Shown: one piece after another, positions 50,523-58,509 of the stretch
How positions within the stretch are numbered: position 1 is the stretch's first letter
How the letters are laid out: every line of letters begins with the position of its first letter
Assembly: GCA_963804055.1 (NCBI GenBank)
Contig: CAWDOU010000001.1
Location: forward strand, 186,001-250,000
Origin: Bog-473 sp963804055
GTDB taxonomy: Bacteria; Actinomycetota; Acidimicrobiia; Acidimicrobiales; RAAP-2
Direction of reading: 5' to 3'
DNA length: 64,000 nucleotides
Program-made: the position numbers and the translations under genes
The notes under the pieces: model-generated
The model's input: only the letters and a program-made list of their open reading frames with translations
Told to the model about the DNA's origin: nothing
The model's database searches: none

Positions 50523-51350
50523 ATGGGCGCACCCGTCGCGCACGAGCTCAACACGTCCTTTGCCTGGAGCGCGCACCACGGGCCGTTCCGTACCATCACG
50601 GCGGAGCAGGCGCGCCAGTACGACGAGCGGGGGTTCTTCGTGCTGGAGGACGCGCTCGGGCCCGCCGAGGTGGACGCGCTGCGCGCCGCCATCGATCCGT
50701 TCGAAGAGCGTCAGGCCGACGCGCTGCGCGAGCTCGAGGGCGGCCGGTTCTTCATCGCCCGGGCCGACGAGATCACGTTCACCACCCACCTGGTCCTGCA
50801 CTCGGCGCTGCTGCGTGACTTCACGCGCGCGCCGCTGCTGACCGACCTGTGCGCCGACATCCTCGGGCCCGACGTCCGGCTCTACTGGGACCAGGCCGTC
50901 TACAAGAAGCCGGGCACCGAGTCGCCCTTTCCCTGGCATCAGGACAACGGGTACGCCTTCGTGGAGCCCCAGCAGTATCTGACCTGTTGGGTGGCCCTGA
51001 CCGACGCCACCGAGGAGAACGGGTGCCCGTGGGTGGTGCCGGGCCTGCACACCCGGGGCACGTTGGCGCACGAGTACTCCGACATCGGGTTCGTGTGCCT
51101 GCGCGACCCGGCGGACGCGGTGGCCGTGCCGGTGCGGGCGGGCAGCGTTGTGGTGTTCTCGTCGCTGACGCCGCACTCCACGGGTCCCAACCGCACCGAT
51201 GAGGTGCGCAAGGCCTACATCGTGCAGTACGCGCCGGACGGGGCTGCGGTCGTGCGGCCCGCGCCGGACGGGCCGCTGCAGCGCGTGCCGGCGACCGACG
51301 AGGGACGTCAGTACCAGGTGCTGCGGGGCGGCCGGGCCGTCACGCGCTAG
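50523..51350 (+). CDS. Phytanoyl-CoA dioxygenase (PhyH) family protein
   Basis: 275 residues. PFPWHQDNGYAF gives the His-x-Asp pair, LTPHSTGPNRTDEVRKAYIV the distal His and Arg. LTCWVALTDATEENGCPWVV is a family hallmark. Second PhyH of this stretch, separated from the first by the GNAT and hydratase genes. Likely part of a four-gene run (48350-51350) acting on an acyl-CoA or natural-product intermediate. The 3' end overlaps the convergent gene by 11 bp. Confidence 0.9.
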   Translation: MGAPVAHELNTSFAWSAHHGPFRTITAEQARQYDERGFFVLEDALGPAEVDALRAAIDPFEERQADALRELEGGRFFIARADEITFTTHLVLHSALLRDFTRAPLLTDLCADILGPDVRLYWDQAVYKKPGTESPFPWHQDNGYAFVEPQQYLTCWVALTDATEENGCPWVVPGLHTRGTLAHEYSDIGFVCLRDPADAVAVPVRAGSVVVFSSLTPHSTGPNRTDEVRKAYIVQYAPDGAAVVRPAPDGPLQRVPATDEGRQYQVLRGGRAVTR

Positions 51351-51888
51351 GCGCGCCGGCGCCCGCCGGCGGTCGGGTCCCGATGCCGGGGCGACGCGCG
51401 GGCGCCCCCTGACCCATCCGGGGCGGCCGGCCGATCACGATGCTCGTGGCGGTGACGGTGCCGTCGCTGTCCTTGGTGCCGGTCACGCCGACGACGACGC
51501 CGACCTTGAGCTCGGACGCGCTGGACGCGGTGCCCCCGCCCGGCCCCGGATTCGTCGAGAACGTGGTGCTCGAGGTGGTCACGACGGTGACCGAGGCCTT
51601 GGTGTCCGTCTCCACCGTGATGTCGTCCCCGCGCAGGGCGGTGACCGTGCCCGAGACGCTGGGCCGGGCGGTGCCGCCCGGGGGGCGTCCCGGCGCGGCG
51701 GCCCCCGTCCGACCCGTCGTGGCGGCGCCGGCAGCTGGGGCGAGGCCGAGGCCGAGGACGGCGGCCAGCACGCCGCCGGCGGCCAGGGCCTGGCGCGGCC
51801 GGGACCAGCGCCAGCGCGCCCCCCGGCGCGGCCGGGGGAGCCCGCTCCCGTCGTCATCGGAAGGTGTCTGCGCTGTCGTCCCTGTCAT
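51340..51888 (-). CDS. Secreted or membrane-anchored protein with DUF5666-like beta domain
   Basis: 182 residues. Basic N-terminus, one hydrophobic segment (about 34-55), then VSGTVTALRGDDITVETDTK and ELKVGVVVGVTGTKDSDGTV with TSIVIGRPP, an OB-like beta pattern of the kind annotated as DUF5666. Gly/Pro/Ala-rich ends. Proteins of this type are common, uncharacterised and often exported in actinobacteria. ATG at 51888. Confidence 0.72.
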   Translation of the reverse strand: MTGTTAQTPSDDDGSGLPRPRRGARWRWSRPRQALAAGGVLAAVLGLGLAPAAGAATTGRTGAAAPGRPPGGTARPSVSGTVTALRGDDITVETDTKASVTVVTTSSTTFSTNPGPGGGTASSASELKVGVVVGVTGTKDSDGTVTATSIVIGRPPRMGQGAPARRPGIGTRPPAGAGAPSA

Positions 51889-52076
51889 GTCGTCTGCGCT
51901 CCTGTTGCGTGTCGGGCGGCGATCTGCCGTCCCGCCAGCGTGCGCGACCCGCGTGTGGCCGCACTGCGGCGCTGCTGAGGGCGCGGTCAGAATCCGGGCG
52001 GCCGCCCGGGGGGAGGGCGACCCGGCGGTAGGGTGCAGCTATCCGGGTGGTCTGAGGCAGCACCAAGGGGGCTCCG

Positions 52077-53294
52077 ATGTCACACACTGCGCCCGTGCAG
52101 GACTGGGCAACCGATTTCGATGTCCTCGATCCGCGTTACGTGAGTGATCCGTTCAGCATTTGGGACGACCTGCGTCAGAGATGTCCGATCGCGCACACCG
52201 ACCGGCGCAAGAGCAGTTGGCTGCCGACGCGCTACGACGACGTCACCGCCATCGCCCACGACATCGCTCACTTCAGCTCACTCAAGGTGGCCGTGATCCC
52301 CGGCGACGAGGACGAGGATCCCAATGCCAACTTCGACGGGCCCAATCTGGAGTACGGACTGCCTCCGATATCGGCGGACCCGCCGTTGCACACCTGGACC
52401 CGGCGGCTCCTGTTGCCGTGGTTCTCGCACACGCGGGTCGACAGCTACGTGCCGCTGACCCGCGAGCTCTGCCGCGGCCTGCTCGACCGGTTCGCCGACG
52501 AGGGCCGGGCCGATGCGGCGGCCGACTACGCGCAGCAGATCCCGGTGCGGGTCATCGCCCGTATCCTCGGCGTGTCGACCGACCTCTCGGACACCTTCAC
52601 CGGTTGGGTGCGCGACGTGCTCGAGTTCGCCGACGATGCCGAGCGGCGCCAGCATGGCGCCGAGGGCCTCCTGACCTACTTCCTGGGCGAGCTGGAGGAG
52701 CGCCGCCGGCACCCGGGCGACGACCTGCTGAGCGAGCTGCTGACGACGGAGGTCGACGGCAAGCCGGTCGACGACGGGATCGTCCTCGGCATGGCGGCGC
52801 TCGTCCTGATCGCCGGAGTCGACACGACGTGGAGTGCCATCGGGTCCTCGCTGTGGCACCTGGCGGCGCATCCCGACGACCGCCATCGCCTGGCCGCCGA
52901 GCCGGACCTGATGCCGACCGCGGTGGAGGAGCTCCTGCGGGCCTACGCGCCGGTGACCATGGCCCGCGAGGTGACCGAGGACATTGAGTACGGCGGCTGC
53001 CCCATGAAGGCGGGCGACAAGGTCCTCATGAATTTCCCGGCCGCCAACCGCGACCCCGAGGCGTTCGAGCAGCCCGACGTGGTGCAGCTCGACCGGGCCC
53101 ACAACCGCCACGTGGCGTTCGGCTCGGGGATCCACCGCTGTGCCGGCTCGAACCTGGCCCGCATGGAGCTGCGGGTCGCCATCGAGGAGTGGATGGCGCG
53201 GATCCCGGAATTCTCGTTGGCCGAGGGCCGGGAGATCACCTGGGCGGGCGGGCAGGTGCGCGGGCCACGTATCCTGCCGGTGGTATTCCAATGA
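52077..53294 (+). CDS. Cytochrome P450
   Basis: 405 residues, bacterial class I P450. I-helix LIAGVDTTWSAIG (Thr pair for O2 activation), ExxR in VEELLRAYAP, and heme loop HVAFGSGIHRCAGSNLARME with the axial Cys. Soluble, no membrane anchor. Its last four bases overlap the start of a ferredoxin gene, so the two are translated together. The substrate is unknown; similar P450s in actinobacteria act on terpenes, steroids or fatty acids. Confidence 0.96.
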   Translation: MSHTAPVQDWATDFDVLDPRYVSDPFSIWDDLRQRCPIAHTDRRKSSWLPTRYDDVTAIAHDIAHFSSLKVAVIPGDEDEDPNANFDGPNLEYGLPPISADPPLHTWTRRLLLPWFSHTRVDSYVPLTRELCRGLLDRFADEGRADAAADYAQQIPVRVIARILGVSTDLSDTFTGWVRDVLEFADDAERRQHGAEGLLTYFLGELEERRRHPGDDLLSELLTTEVDGKPVDDGIVLGMAALVLIAGVDTTWSAIGSSLWHLAAHPDDRHRLAAEPDLMPTAVEELLRAYAPVTMAREVTEDIEYGGCPMKAGDKVLMNFPAANRDPEAFEQPDVVQLDRAHNRHVAFGSGIHRCAGSNLARMELRVAIEEWMARIPEFSLAEGREITWAGGQVRGPRILPVVFQ

Positions 53295-53485
53295 AGATCC
53301 GAGTCGACTCCGAGAAGTGCCAGGGCCACGCCCGCTGCTACGGCCTCGCGCCCGAGATTTTCGACGTCGACGACTACGGGCAGGCGTCGGTCCTCTTGGA
53401 CGAGATCCCGCCGGAGCTGCAGGAGAAGGCCCGGCTCGCAGTGGCCAACTGCCCCGAGTACGCCATCGAGATCGTCAGCGACTAG
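53291..53485 (+). CDS. Ferredoxin of the P450 system
   Basis: 64 residues: RVDSEKCQGHARCYGLAPEI (C-x5-C) and VANCPEYAIEI, the [3Fe-4S]-type pattern of P450 ferredoxins. ATG at 53291 overlaps the P450 stop. It probably passes electrons from a ferredoxin reductase, which is not in this window, to the P450. Confidence 0.95.
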   Translation: MKIRVDSEKCQGHARCYGLAPEIFDVDDYGQASVLLDEIPPELQEKARLAVANCPEYAIEIVSD

Positions 53486-53493
53486 CCCCGCCG

Positions 53494-53524
53494 CCACCCG
53501 AGCCGGCCTCGCCGGCCCGGGTGG
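53494..53524. terminator. GC-rich hairpin between the convergent ferredoxin and MFS genes
   Basis: CCACCCG (53494-53500) pairs with CGGGTGG (53518-53524), with CCGGC/GCCGG inside. It lies 8 bp after the ferredoxin stop and 14 bp before the MFS stop and may end transcription from both sides. Confidence 0.6.
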
Positions 53525-53538
53525 TTCGGTCTCTCCCC

Positions 53539-55056
53539 TCAGGCGACGGCCAGCACCAGCCCCTGCTCGTCGGCCGCGCCGACCTCGGCCTCGTCCGTGC
53601 CGGGGCGGCCCCGCCGGATGAGGGCGAAGGCACTGACGGCGGCCACCGCCAGCACGATGGCGCTGAACGTGAAGGCCGTGGTGTAGCCGTGGATGGAGCC
53701 GGCCGTGAGCGCCGCTGCCGACTTCCCGTGGGCCGCCACGTAGGACACCGTCGCCGTGGTGGCGATGGTGTTGATGAGGGCGGCGCCCAGGGTCCCTCCG
53801 GTCTGCTGCGTGGAGTTCACCAGTGCGCTGGCCACGCCGGCGTCGCTCTGGTTCACCCCGATCAGGGCCGTGCTGCTCATGGCCACGAAGGAGAGCCCCA
53901 TGCCGAGGCTGACGATCACCTCGGCCGGCAGCACCGTGCTGACGTAGGCCGAGTGCACGTCGAGCGTGCTGAAGAGGAACAGGCCCGCCATGCCGAGGAG
54001 CAGGCCCCCCGTCAGGAGGGCGCGGGGCCCGAAGCGGGGCAGGAGCCGGCTGGCCAGCGTGGCTCCGGTGATGATGCCCAGCGAGAAGGGCACGAAGGCG
54101 AAGCCGGACTTCAGTGCCGAGTAGTGCAGCGTGCCCTGGAAGTAGTACGTGAGCGACAGGAAGGTGCCCAGCATGGCCACGCCGACCAGCAGGGAGGCCA
54201 GGAAGGATCCGCCCCGGTTCCGCTCGAGCACGACGCGCAGGGGGAGGAGGGGGTGGGTCACCCGCTGCTCAATGAGCACGAAGGCCACCAGGAGCACGGC
54301 GGCGATCCCGAACAGGATCACGGTGGTGGTCGATCCCCAGCCGTCCGTCCCGGCCTTGGTGAAGCCGTAGACCAGGGCCAGCAGGCCGCCGGTCACCGTG
54401 ACGGCGCCGGGCAGGTCGTATCCGTGGTTGGCCGACGCCCTGCTCTCGGTGACGTAGCGGAACGCGGCCACCGCCGCCACGACGGCGATCGGCACGTTGA
54501 TCAGGAGGGTCCAGCGCCAGGAGGCGAACTCGGTCAGGAAGCCGCCGAGGATCAGTCCGATGGCGGCGCCGGCGCCCGCGATCCCTCCGTAGACGGCGAA
54601 GGCCCGCGCCCGCTCCTTGGGCTCGGTGAAGGCGACGGTGAGCAGCGAGAGCGCGGCGGGCGCCATGACGGCGGCGAAGGCACCCTGCAGGGCCCGGGCG
54701 CTGAAGAGCATGGCCGCGTTCTGCGCCAGGCCACCCAGGGCCGACGCCCCGGCGAAGCCGACGAGGCTGATCACGAACATCCGCTTGCGACCGAAGTAGT
54801 CGGCGATCCGGCCGCCGAGGAGAAGCAGGCTGGCGAAGGAGAGCGTGTAGGCGGTCAGCATCCACTGGCGGTTGGCCGTCGAGATGTGCAGCGCACGCTG
54901 GGCGGACGGCAGGGCGATGATCACCACCGACGCGTCGAGCACCACCATGAGCTGGGCCACGGCGATGATGGCCAGGGCCCGGAAGCGCTTGGGGTCGAGA
55001 TCGGGGCCGGATGCGGGTCCGCTGGCCTGGTCCGGCAGGTCGAGAGCTGTCGTCAT
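53539..55056 (-). CDS. MFS drug-efflux transporter, DHA2 (14-TM) family
   Basis: 505 residues with about 14 hydrophobic helices. RFRALAIIAVAQLMVVLDAS opens helix 1 (D1-type), LLLGGRIADYFGRKRMFVI is motif A, VMAPAALSLLTVAFTEPKER is typical of DHA2 transporters, and LALVYGFTKAGTDGWGSTTT is a long loop. It probably exports hydrophobic drugs using the proton gradient. ATG at 55056 after GGAGACC. It is divergent from the TetR gene, and its promoter (55181-55210) contains the TetR-type operator. Confidence 0.92.
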   Translation of the reverse strand: MTTALDLPDQASGPASGPDLDPKRFRALAIIAVAQLMVVLDASVVIIALPSAQRALHISTANRQWMLTAYTLSFASLLLLGGRIADYFGRKRMFVISLVGFAGASALGGLAQNAAMLFSARALQGAFAAVMAPAALSLLTVAFTEPKERARAFAVYGGIAGAGAAIGLILGGFLTEFASWRWTLLINVPIAVVAAVAAFRYVTESRASANHGYDLPGAVTVTGGLLALVYGFTKAGTDGWGSTTTVILFGIAAVLLVAFVLIEQRVTHPLLPLRVVLERNRGGSFLASLLVGVAMLGTFLSLTYYFQGTLHYSALKSGFAFVPFSLGIITGATLASRLLPRFGPRALLTGGLLLGMAGLFLFSTLDVHSAYVSTVLPAEVIVSLGMGLSFVAMSSTALIGVNQSDAGVASALVNSTQQTGGTLGAALINTIATTATVSYVAAHGKSAAALTAGSIHGYTTAFTFSAIVLAVAAVSAFALIRRGRPGTDEAEVGAADEQGLVLAVA

Positions 55057-55180
55057 GAGTGGTCTCCGTGTCCAACGAGGTCCGTCCCGAACAGTTCGCC
55101 CTGCCGCCCTGACCTGGAGAGGTCTGGTTTTCCGGACTCAGATGGCTTATAATCGGAATCGGAGTTCTGGTTCCACTTAG

Positions 55181-55210
55181 ACTATACGGAACCTGAGTTC
55201 CGTTTGTCAA
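55181..55210 (-). promoter_or_regulatory. Promoter of the MFS gene
   Basis: On the minus strand TTGACA (55205-55210) and TATAGT (55181-55186) are separated by 18 bp, close to the consensus sigma-70 promoter. The gene starts about 125 bp downstream. Confidence 0.7.
55187..55202. promoter_or_regulatory. TetR-type operator inside the MFS promoter
   Basis: CGGAAC-CTGA-GTTCCG, a 16-bp inverted repeat, fills the spacer between the -35 and -10 boxes of the MFS promoter exactly. A related copy (GGAAT ... GGTTCC) is at 55155-55174. Binding here would block RNA polymerase, as in other TetR-regulated efflux systems. Confidence 0.7.
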
Positions 55211-55229
55211 CGGGGGAGGAGAGATTTCT

Positions 55230-55850
55230 GTGGACCGAGCCGACGAGGGAGACGCAGCCTGTGACCGGCCGGCCGCGGCCGGCGTCCGGCCACAGCGCGC
55301 CGACGCCTTGCGTAACCGGGCCCGGATCCTCGAAGCCGCCGAGAACGTCTTCGCCGTCGAGGGGATCGAGGTCCCGGTCGACCTGATCGCCGAGAAGGCG
55401 GGTGTGGGTGTGGGCACGCTCTACCGCCACTTCCCGACGAAGGAGAAGCTGTGCGAGGCGGTCCTGCTCGACCGGCTGACCGCGCTGACCCACGACGCGC
55501 AGGCCCTGGCGGATGCGGGCGACCCGAAGGAGGCCTTCTTCGGGTTCTTGGAGCACGTCGTCGAGCAGAGCGCGGCAAAGCGCGACCTGATCGTCGCCGT
55601 CATGGGGGCCGGCGTGGAATTCGAGGAGGCCGCCGCCCCGGTGAAGGACGGCCTGCGCGAGGCGGTGGGCGTCCTGCTCGAACGCGCCCAGGACGCCGGT
55701 GGCGTGCGCCCGGACGCCACACCGACCGCGGTGCTCTCACTCATTTCGGCCACCTGCATGGCGACATCGCATGCGGATGCGGCGCCGACCTGCGATCTGC
55801 TCACGATCGTGTGCGACGGGTTGCGCACACAGGCCGCGCCACCCGGCTGA
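55230..55850 (+). CDS. TetR-family repressor of the MFS pump
   Basis: 206 residues. N-terminal helix-turn-helix LRNRARILEAAENVFAVEGI, IAEKAGVGVGTLYRHFPTKE; the C-terminal helical domain (about 80-206) binds the inducer. GTG start at 55230 with GGGGGAGGAG 8-18 bp upstream. Divergent from the MFS gene, with the operator between. The pair forms a self-contained efflux module. Confidence 0.93.
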   Translation: MDRADEGDAACDRPAAAGVRPQRADALRNRARILEAAENVFAVEGIEVPVDLIAEKAGVGVGTLYRHFPTKEKLCEAVLLDRLTALTHDAQALADAGDPKEAFFGFLEHVVEQSAAKRDLIVAVMGAGVEFEEAAAPVKDGLREAVGVLLERAQDAGGVRPDATPTAVLSLISATCMATSHADAAPTCDLLTIVCDGLRTQAAPPG

Positions 55851-55908
55851 CCGCACCCGACCGGTGCCGGAGCGCCGGCCGTGCGAACGATCCGGCGAGA
55901 CGATCCGA

Positions 55909-57075
55909 CTAGGGGGCCGGTTGGTTCCCCGCGCCGTAGAAGGGCGCGCCGAAGGCGAAGACGCCCCCGTCGGAGCTGACGATCCAGTACCCGCCGGTCG
56001 ACGGGTCCTCGGCCACGCCGACGACGGGCGCGGCGAGATGCTGTCCGGCCATGGACCCGTCGAACGGTTCGTTGTAGGCGAAGATGCCTCCGTCGGAGGA
56101 GACCAACCGGTAGCCGGTCCCGTCGGGGGCGCTCTCCATGCCGACCACCGGCGCGCTCAGGTCGAGGGTGCCGGGCGAGCCGTAGTAGGGCGCGTTGAAG
56201 GCGAAGACGCCGCCGTCACGGGCGACGAGCCAGTACCCGCCGGTCGCTGCGTCCACCGCCATGCCGACGATCGGCTGCCGCAGGAACTGTCCTCCCATTG
56301 ACCCGAAGTAGCCGGCGTCACCGAAGGCGAAGACGCCTCCGTCGGCGCCGACGAGCCAGTAGCCCCCGTGGTCGGGCGTCAGCGCCATGCCCACGATGGG
56401 TGCGTGCAGCGCGAGCCCCGACGCCGATCCGTAGAACGGCGCGTTGACGGTGAAGACGCCGCCGTCGGCTGCGGCGAAGTAATAGGACGCGCCGTTGGCG
56501 TTGCTGGCGTTGGCTCCGAAACCCACGATGGGCGCGTGGGGATCCGTGACGAGGAAGCTCGGCTGGTCGGCGGCGTGGTTCGGCCCGTGCGACAGCACGG
56601 CGGCGCCGTTGGTGTAGGCGAGATAGCCGCCGCCGGGGCTCGGGTCGGCCTGAATGCCGGCGACGTCGTTGTTGCAGGAGCCCATGACCATCGTCCCGCT
56701 GTAGCCGTAGGTGGTGCCCAGCGAGTCGCGCGCCGAGAGCTGCACGGCGTAGGTGCCGGGGTACACGTGCACGATTGCGTCGATGCCTCCCGTGACCGAG
56801 ACCTGCCCCCCGTACGTGCCGGCGATCCCGCCCTTGGCCCAGGCCGACATGGTGCCCGACACCTCCTGCACCGCGCCGAGGGGTGAAGTGAGCACGGCCG
56901 TGATCGACCCGTAGCCGAGGTCGTAGCAGGACTGGGTGATCGTCACGGTCCCCGTAGTGGTCGCGGCCGAGGCCGCCTGGGAGGAGAGCCCGAGCCCCAG
57001 GATGTTGGCCACGGCAGCCACGACGACCGCGACGGCAGCCAGCTTCCCCTTCGATGGTTTCCTCACGAGCGCCAC
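55909..57075 (-). CDS. Secreted protein with four to five ~41-residue DGGVFAFG repeats
   Basis: 388 residues from a GTG at 57075, chosen because GAGGAAGG precedes it. Signal peptide with LAAVAVVVAAVANILGLG to SSQAASA. An N-terminal beta domain with four cysteines (about 30-130) is followed by repeats of the pattern DGGVFAFGDAGYFGS ... PIVGMAVDAATGGYWLV: four full units (about 41-42 residues) plus a partial one at the C-terminus. The repeats would form a beta-propeller or solenoid. This repeat is frequent in surface proteins of Acidimicrobiia. Function unknown, possibly adhesion or cell-wall interaction. Confidence 0.82.
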   Translation of the reverse strand: MALVRKPSKGKLAAVAVVVAAVANILGLGLSSQAASAATTTGTVTITQSCYDLGYGSITAVLTSPLGAVQEVSGTMSAWAKGGIAGTYGGQVSVTGGIDAIVHVYPGTYAVQLSARDSLGTTYGYSGTMVMGSCNNDVAGIQADPSPGGGYLAYTNGAAVLSHGPNHAADQPSFLVTDPHAPIVGFGANASNANGASYYFAAADGGVFTVNAPFYGSASGLALHAPIVGMALTPDHGGYWLVGADGGVFAFGDAGYFGSMGGQFLRQPIVGMAVDAATGGYWLVARDGGVFAFNAPYYGSPGTLDLSAPVVGMESAPDGTGYRLVSSDGGIFAYNEPFDGSMAGQHLAAPVVGVAEDPSTGGYWIVSSDGGVFAFGAPFYGAGNQPAP

Positions 57076-57688
57076 GGAGACCTTCCTCGCCTTACTGCGG
57101 AAGCACACTTCCTACCGTTCCAGGCTCCGCGGTGCGATTGTCGGGTGGTTGACCGACGCGGTGCGCGCGCCCGTCAACCACCCGAGGTGGCGCAGGTGGC
57201 GCCGGGACCGCCCACCGCTGCCCCGTGCGCTGACGGGGCGGCGGCGTGCCGGCGGCCGGTGACGCGGGTGGGCCACCCACTCGGAGCGGGCGCGTCCCGC
57301 GCCGGATCGTCGGGGCCGGGACCACCACGCGTGCCAGCCGCCGGGGTGCCCTCGTGGACGCGGCGGCGTGTTAACACCACGCGCCGGATGCTGGCCGACC
57401 AGCACGTTTCGGGGATCAGCCGGTGTTAACACCGTCAGGCGCCGGCAGACGCGGCACCCGACAGGGCGTTCGGCGTCCATCAGCGCGCGACCAGCCGGTC
57501 GAGGGCGGGGCGGCCGTACGCGTGGACCAGCGGGAGAGTCCCGGGCCAGGCGATCAGACGCAGGCGCGGCCGTGTCCCGTACCCTCGTGGTCCGGAACGA
57601 TTCAAGTCCTCGCCGACTCTGGTCGACACTGGAGCGGGGCGCGCCGTGTCCAGGGAAATGGACGCGGCGCCGAGTCTGAAGGGGGAGC
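57076..57688. other. Non-coding stretch of ~610 bp with two perfect palindromes
   Basis: No convincing gene is found on either strand: the open frames present are Arg/Pro/Ala-rich shadows. GTGTTAACAC occurs at 57368-57377 and, extended to CGGTGTTAACACCG, at 57421-57434, with centres 55 bp apart, an unusual AT-containing motif in a very GC-rich region. The gap also holds the upstream region of the repeat protein (minus strand) and of the PilZ gene (plus strand). Confidence 0.6.
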
Positions 57689-58042
57689 ATGGAGGATCGC
57701 CGGCGGGCACCACGCCAAGCTGCTGTGTGGATGGGTACGTGCTGCATGGAGGGCGACGACGCCGAGGCGTGGCGTGACTGCGGTGTCTTCGACTTCTCGA
57801 CCCTCGGGGTCGGGATGGACTTCCGCCACCACGACCCGTCGGACCTCGTGGGTCGGCGCATCACCATGCGCCTCCCGGTCGGCGGTTCCATGGACATCAC
57901 CCTGGTGGGCGAAGTGCGCAACGTGCGGGCCGGGCCCGACGACGTCGTCCGGGCGGGCATAGAGTTCCTGGGCCTCTCCGAGGACGAGCTCTACATCGTC
58001 GATCTCCTCGAGCTCGGTTCGCTCACCACGGCCGGGGTCTGA
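57689..58042 (+). CDS. PilZ-domain protein
   Basis: 117 residues. RRRAPRQAAVW near the N-terminus (RxxxR part of the c-di-GMP site) and CGVFDFSTLGVGMDF (D/NxSxxG part) mark a PilZ domain; the second motif is FDFSTLG. This would bind cyclic-di-GMP and could control motility or secretion. ATG at 57689 follows GGGGGAG. Two cysteines (GTCCMEGDD) are close to the first motif. Confidence 0.8.
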   Translation: MEDRRRAPRQAAVWMGTCCMEGDDAEAWRDCGVFDFSTLGVGMDFRHHDPSDLVGRRITMRLPVGGSMDITLVGEVRNVRAGPDDVVRAGIEFLGLSEDELYIVDLLELGSLTTAGV

Positions 58043-58110
58043 TCGCCGCAGGTCCAGGGGTCGCCCTGGTGTGACCCTCCGTGTCGCAGCGAGCGGCCAG
58101 ACTGCGCCGC

Positions 58111-58437
58111 ATGGCATTCGGGCAGCAGCAGGGACCACCGGCATCGGCGAGGCAGGTGCAGGAAATTCTCATGCTCCTGCAGGAGGCCGGCCACAGCGAC
58201 TTTCGCGACGCACGCGGCCCGATGGGGTTCACCCAGCGCCAGGCGGCGGGCAAGTTCACCCGCAGCGAGGCGGACGCGTTGTTGGAGCAACTCCGCGATA
58301 GTGAGCCGAACGAGGTGGAGGCGGCGGAGGTCCCCATCTGGCGGAAGTCGGTGCAGGAGGACCTGTTGAGCCAGATCCCGGTTGAACGGCTCGCCGTCGA
58401 GCTCCGCCGTCGGGGGTGGACGGTCCTGGAGCCGTAG
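58111..58437 (+). CDS. Small conserved protein (MAFGQQQG type), function unknown
   Basis: About 108 residues. MAFGQQQGPPASARQVQEIL, then LLQEAGHSDFRDARGPMGFT and TQRQAAGKFTRSEADALLEQ are conserved in a small actinobacterial family with no assigned role. A GTG at 58081 would add ten residues; the ATG at 58111 is the usual start. No membrane segment. It lies 68 bp after the PilZ gene. Confidence 0.7.
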   Translation: MAFGQQQGPPASARQVQEILMLLQEAGHSDFRDARGPMGFTQRQAAGKFTRSEADALLEQLRDSEPNEVEAAEVPIWRKSVQEDLLSQIPVERLAVELRRRGWTVLEP

Positions 58438-58509
58438 GCGGCGCGAGGCACCCGCGCCCGGTGCGCTCTGGCACCATGGCATCCGATCGGGGAAGGAGAG
58501 GTGGAGGCG

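Noticed and set aside
53140..55152. Plus-strand open frame of about 670 codons across the MFS gene
   Set aside because: It is Glu/Gly/Arg/His-rich with no domain, and antisense to a clear 14-helix transporter.
57145..57962. Small overlapping open frames in and around the 57076-57688 gap
   Set aside because: Arg/Pro/Gly/Ala-rich, no ribosome site, mutually exclusive frames; nothing supports a gene.
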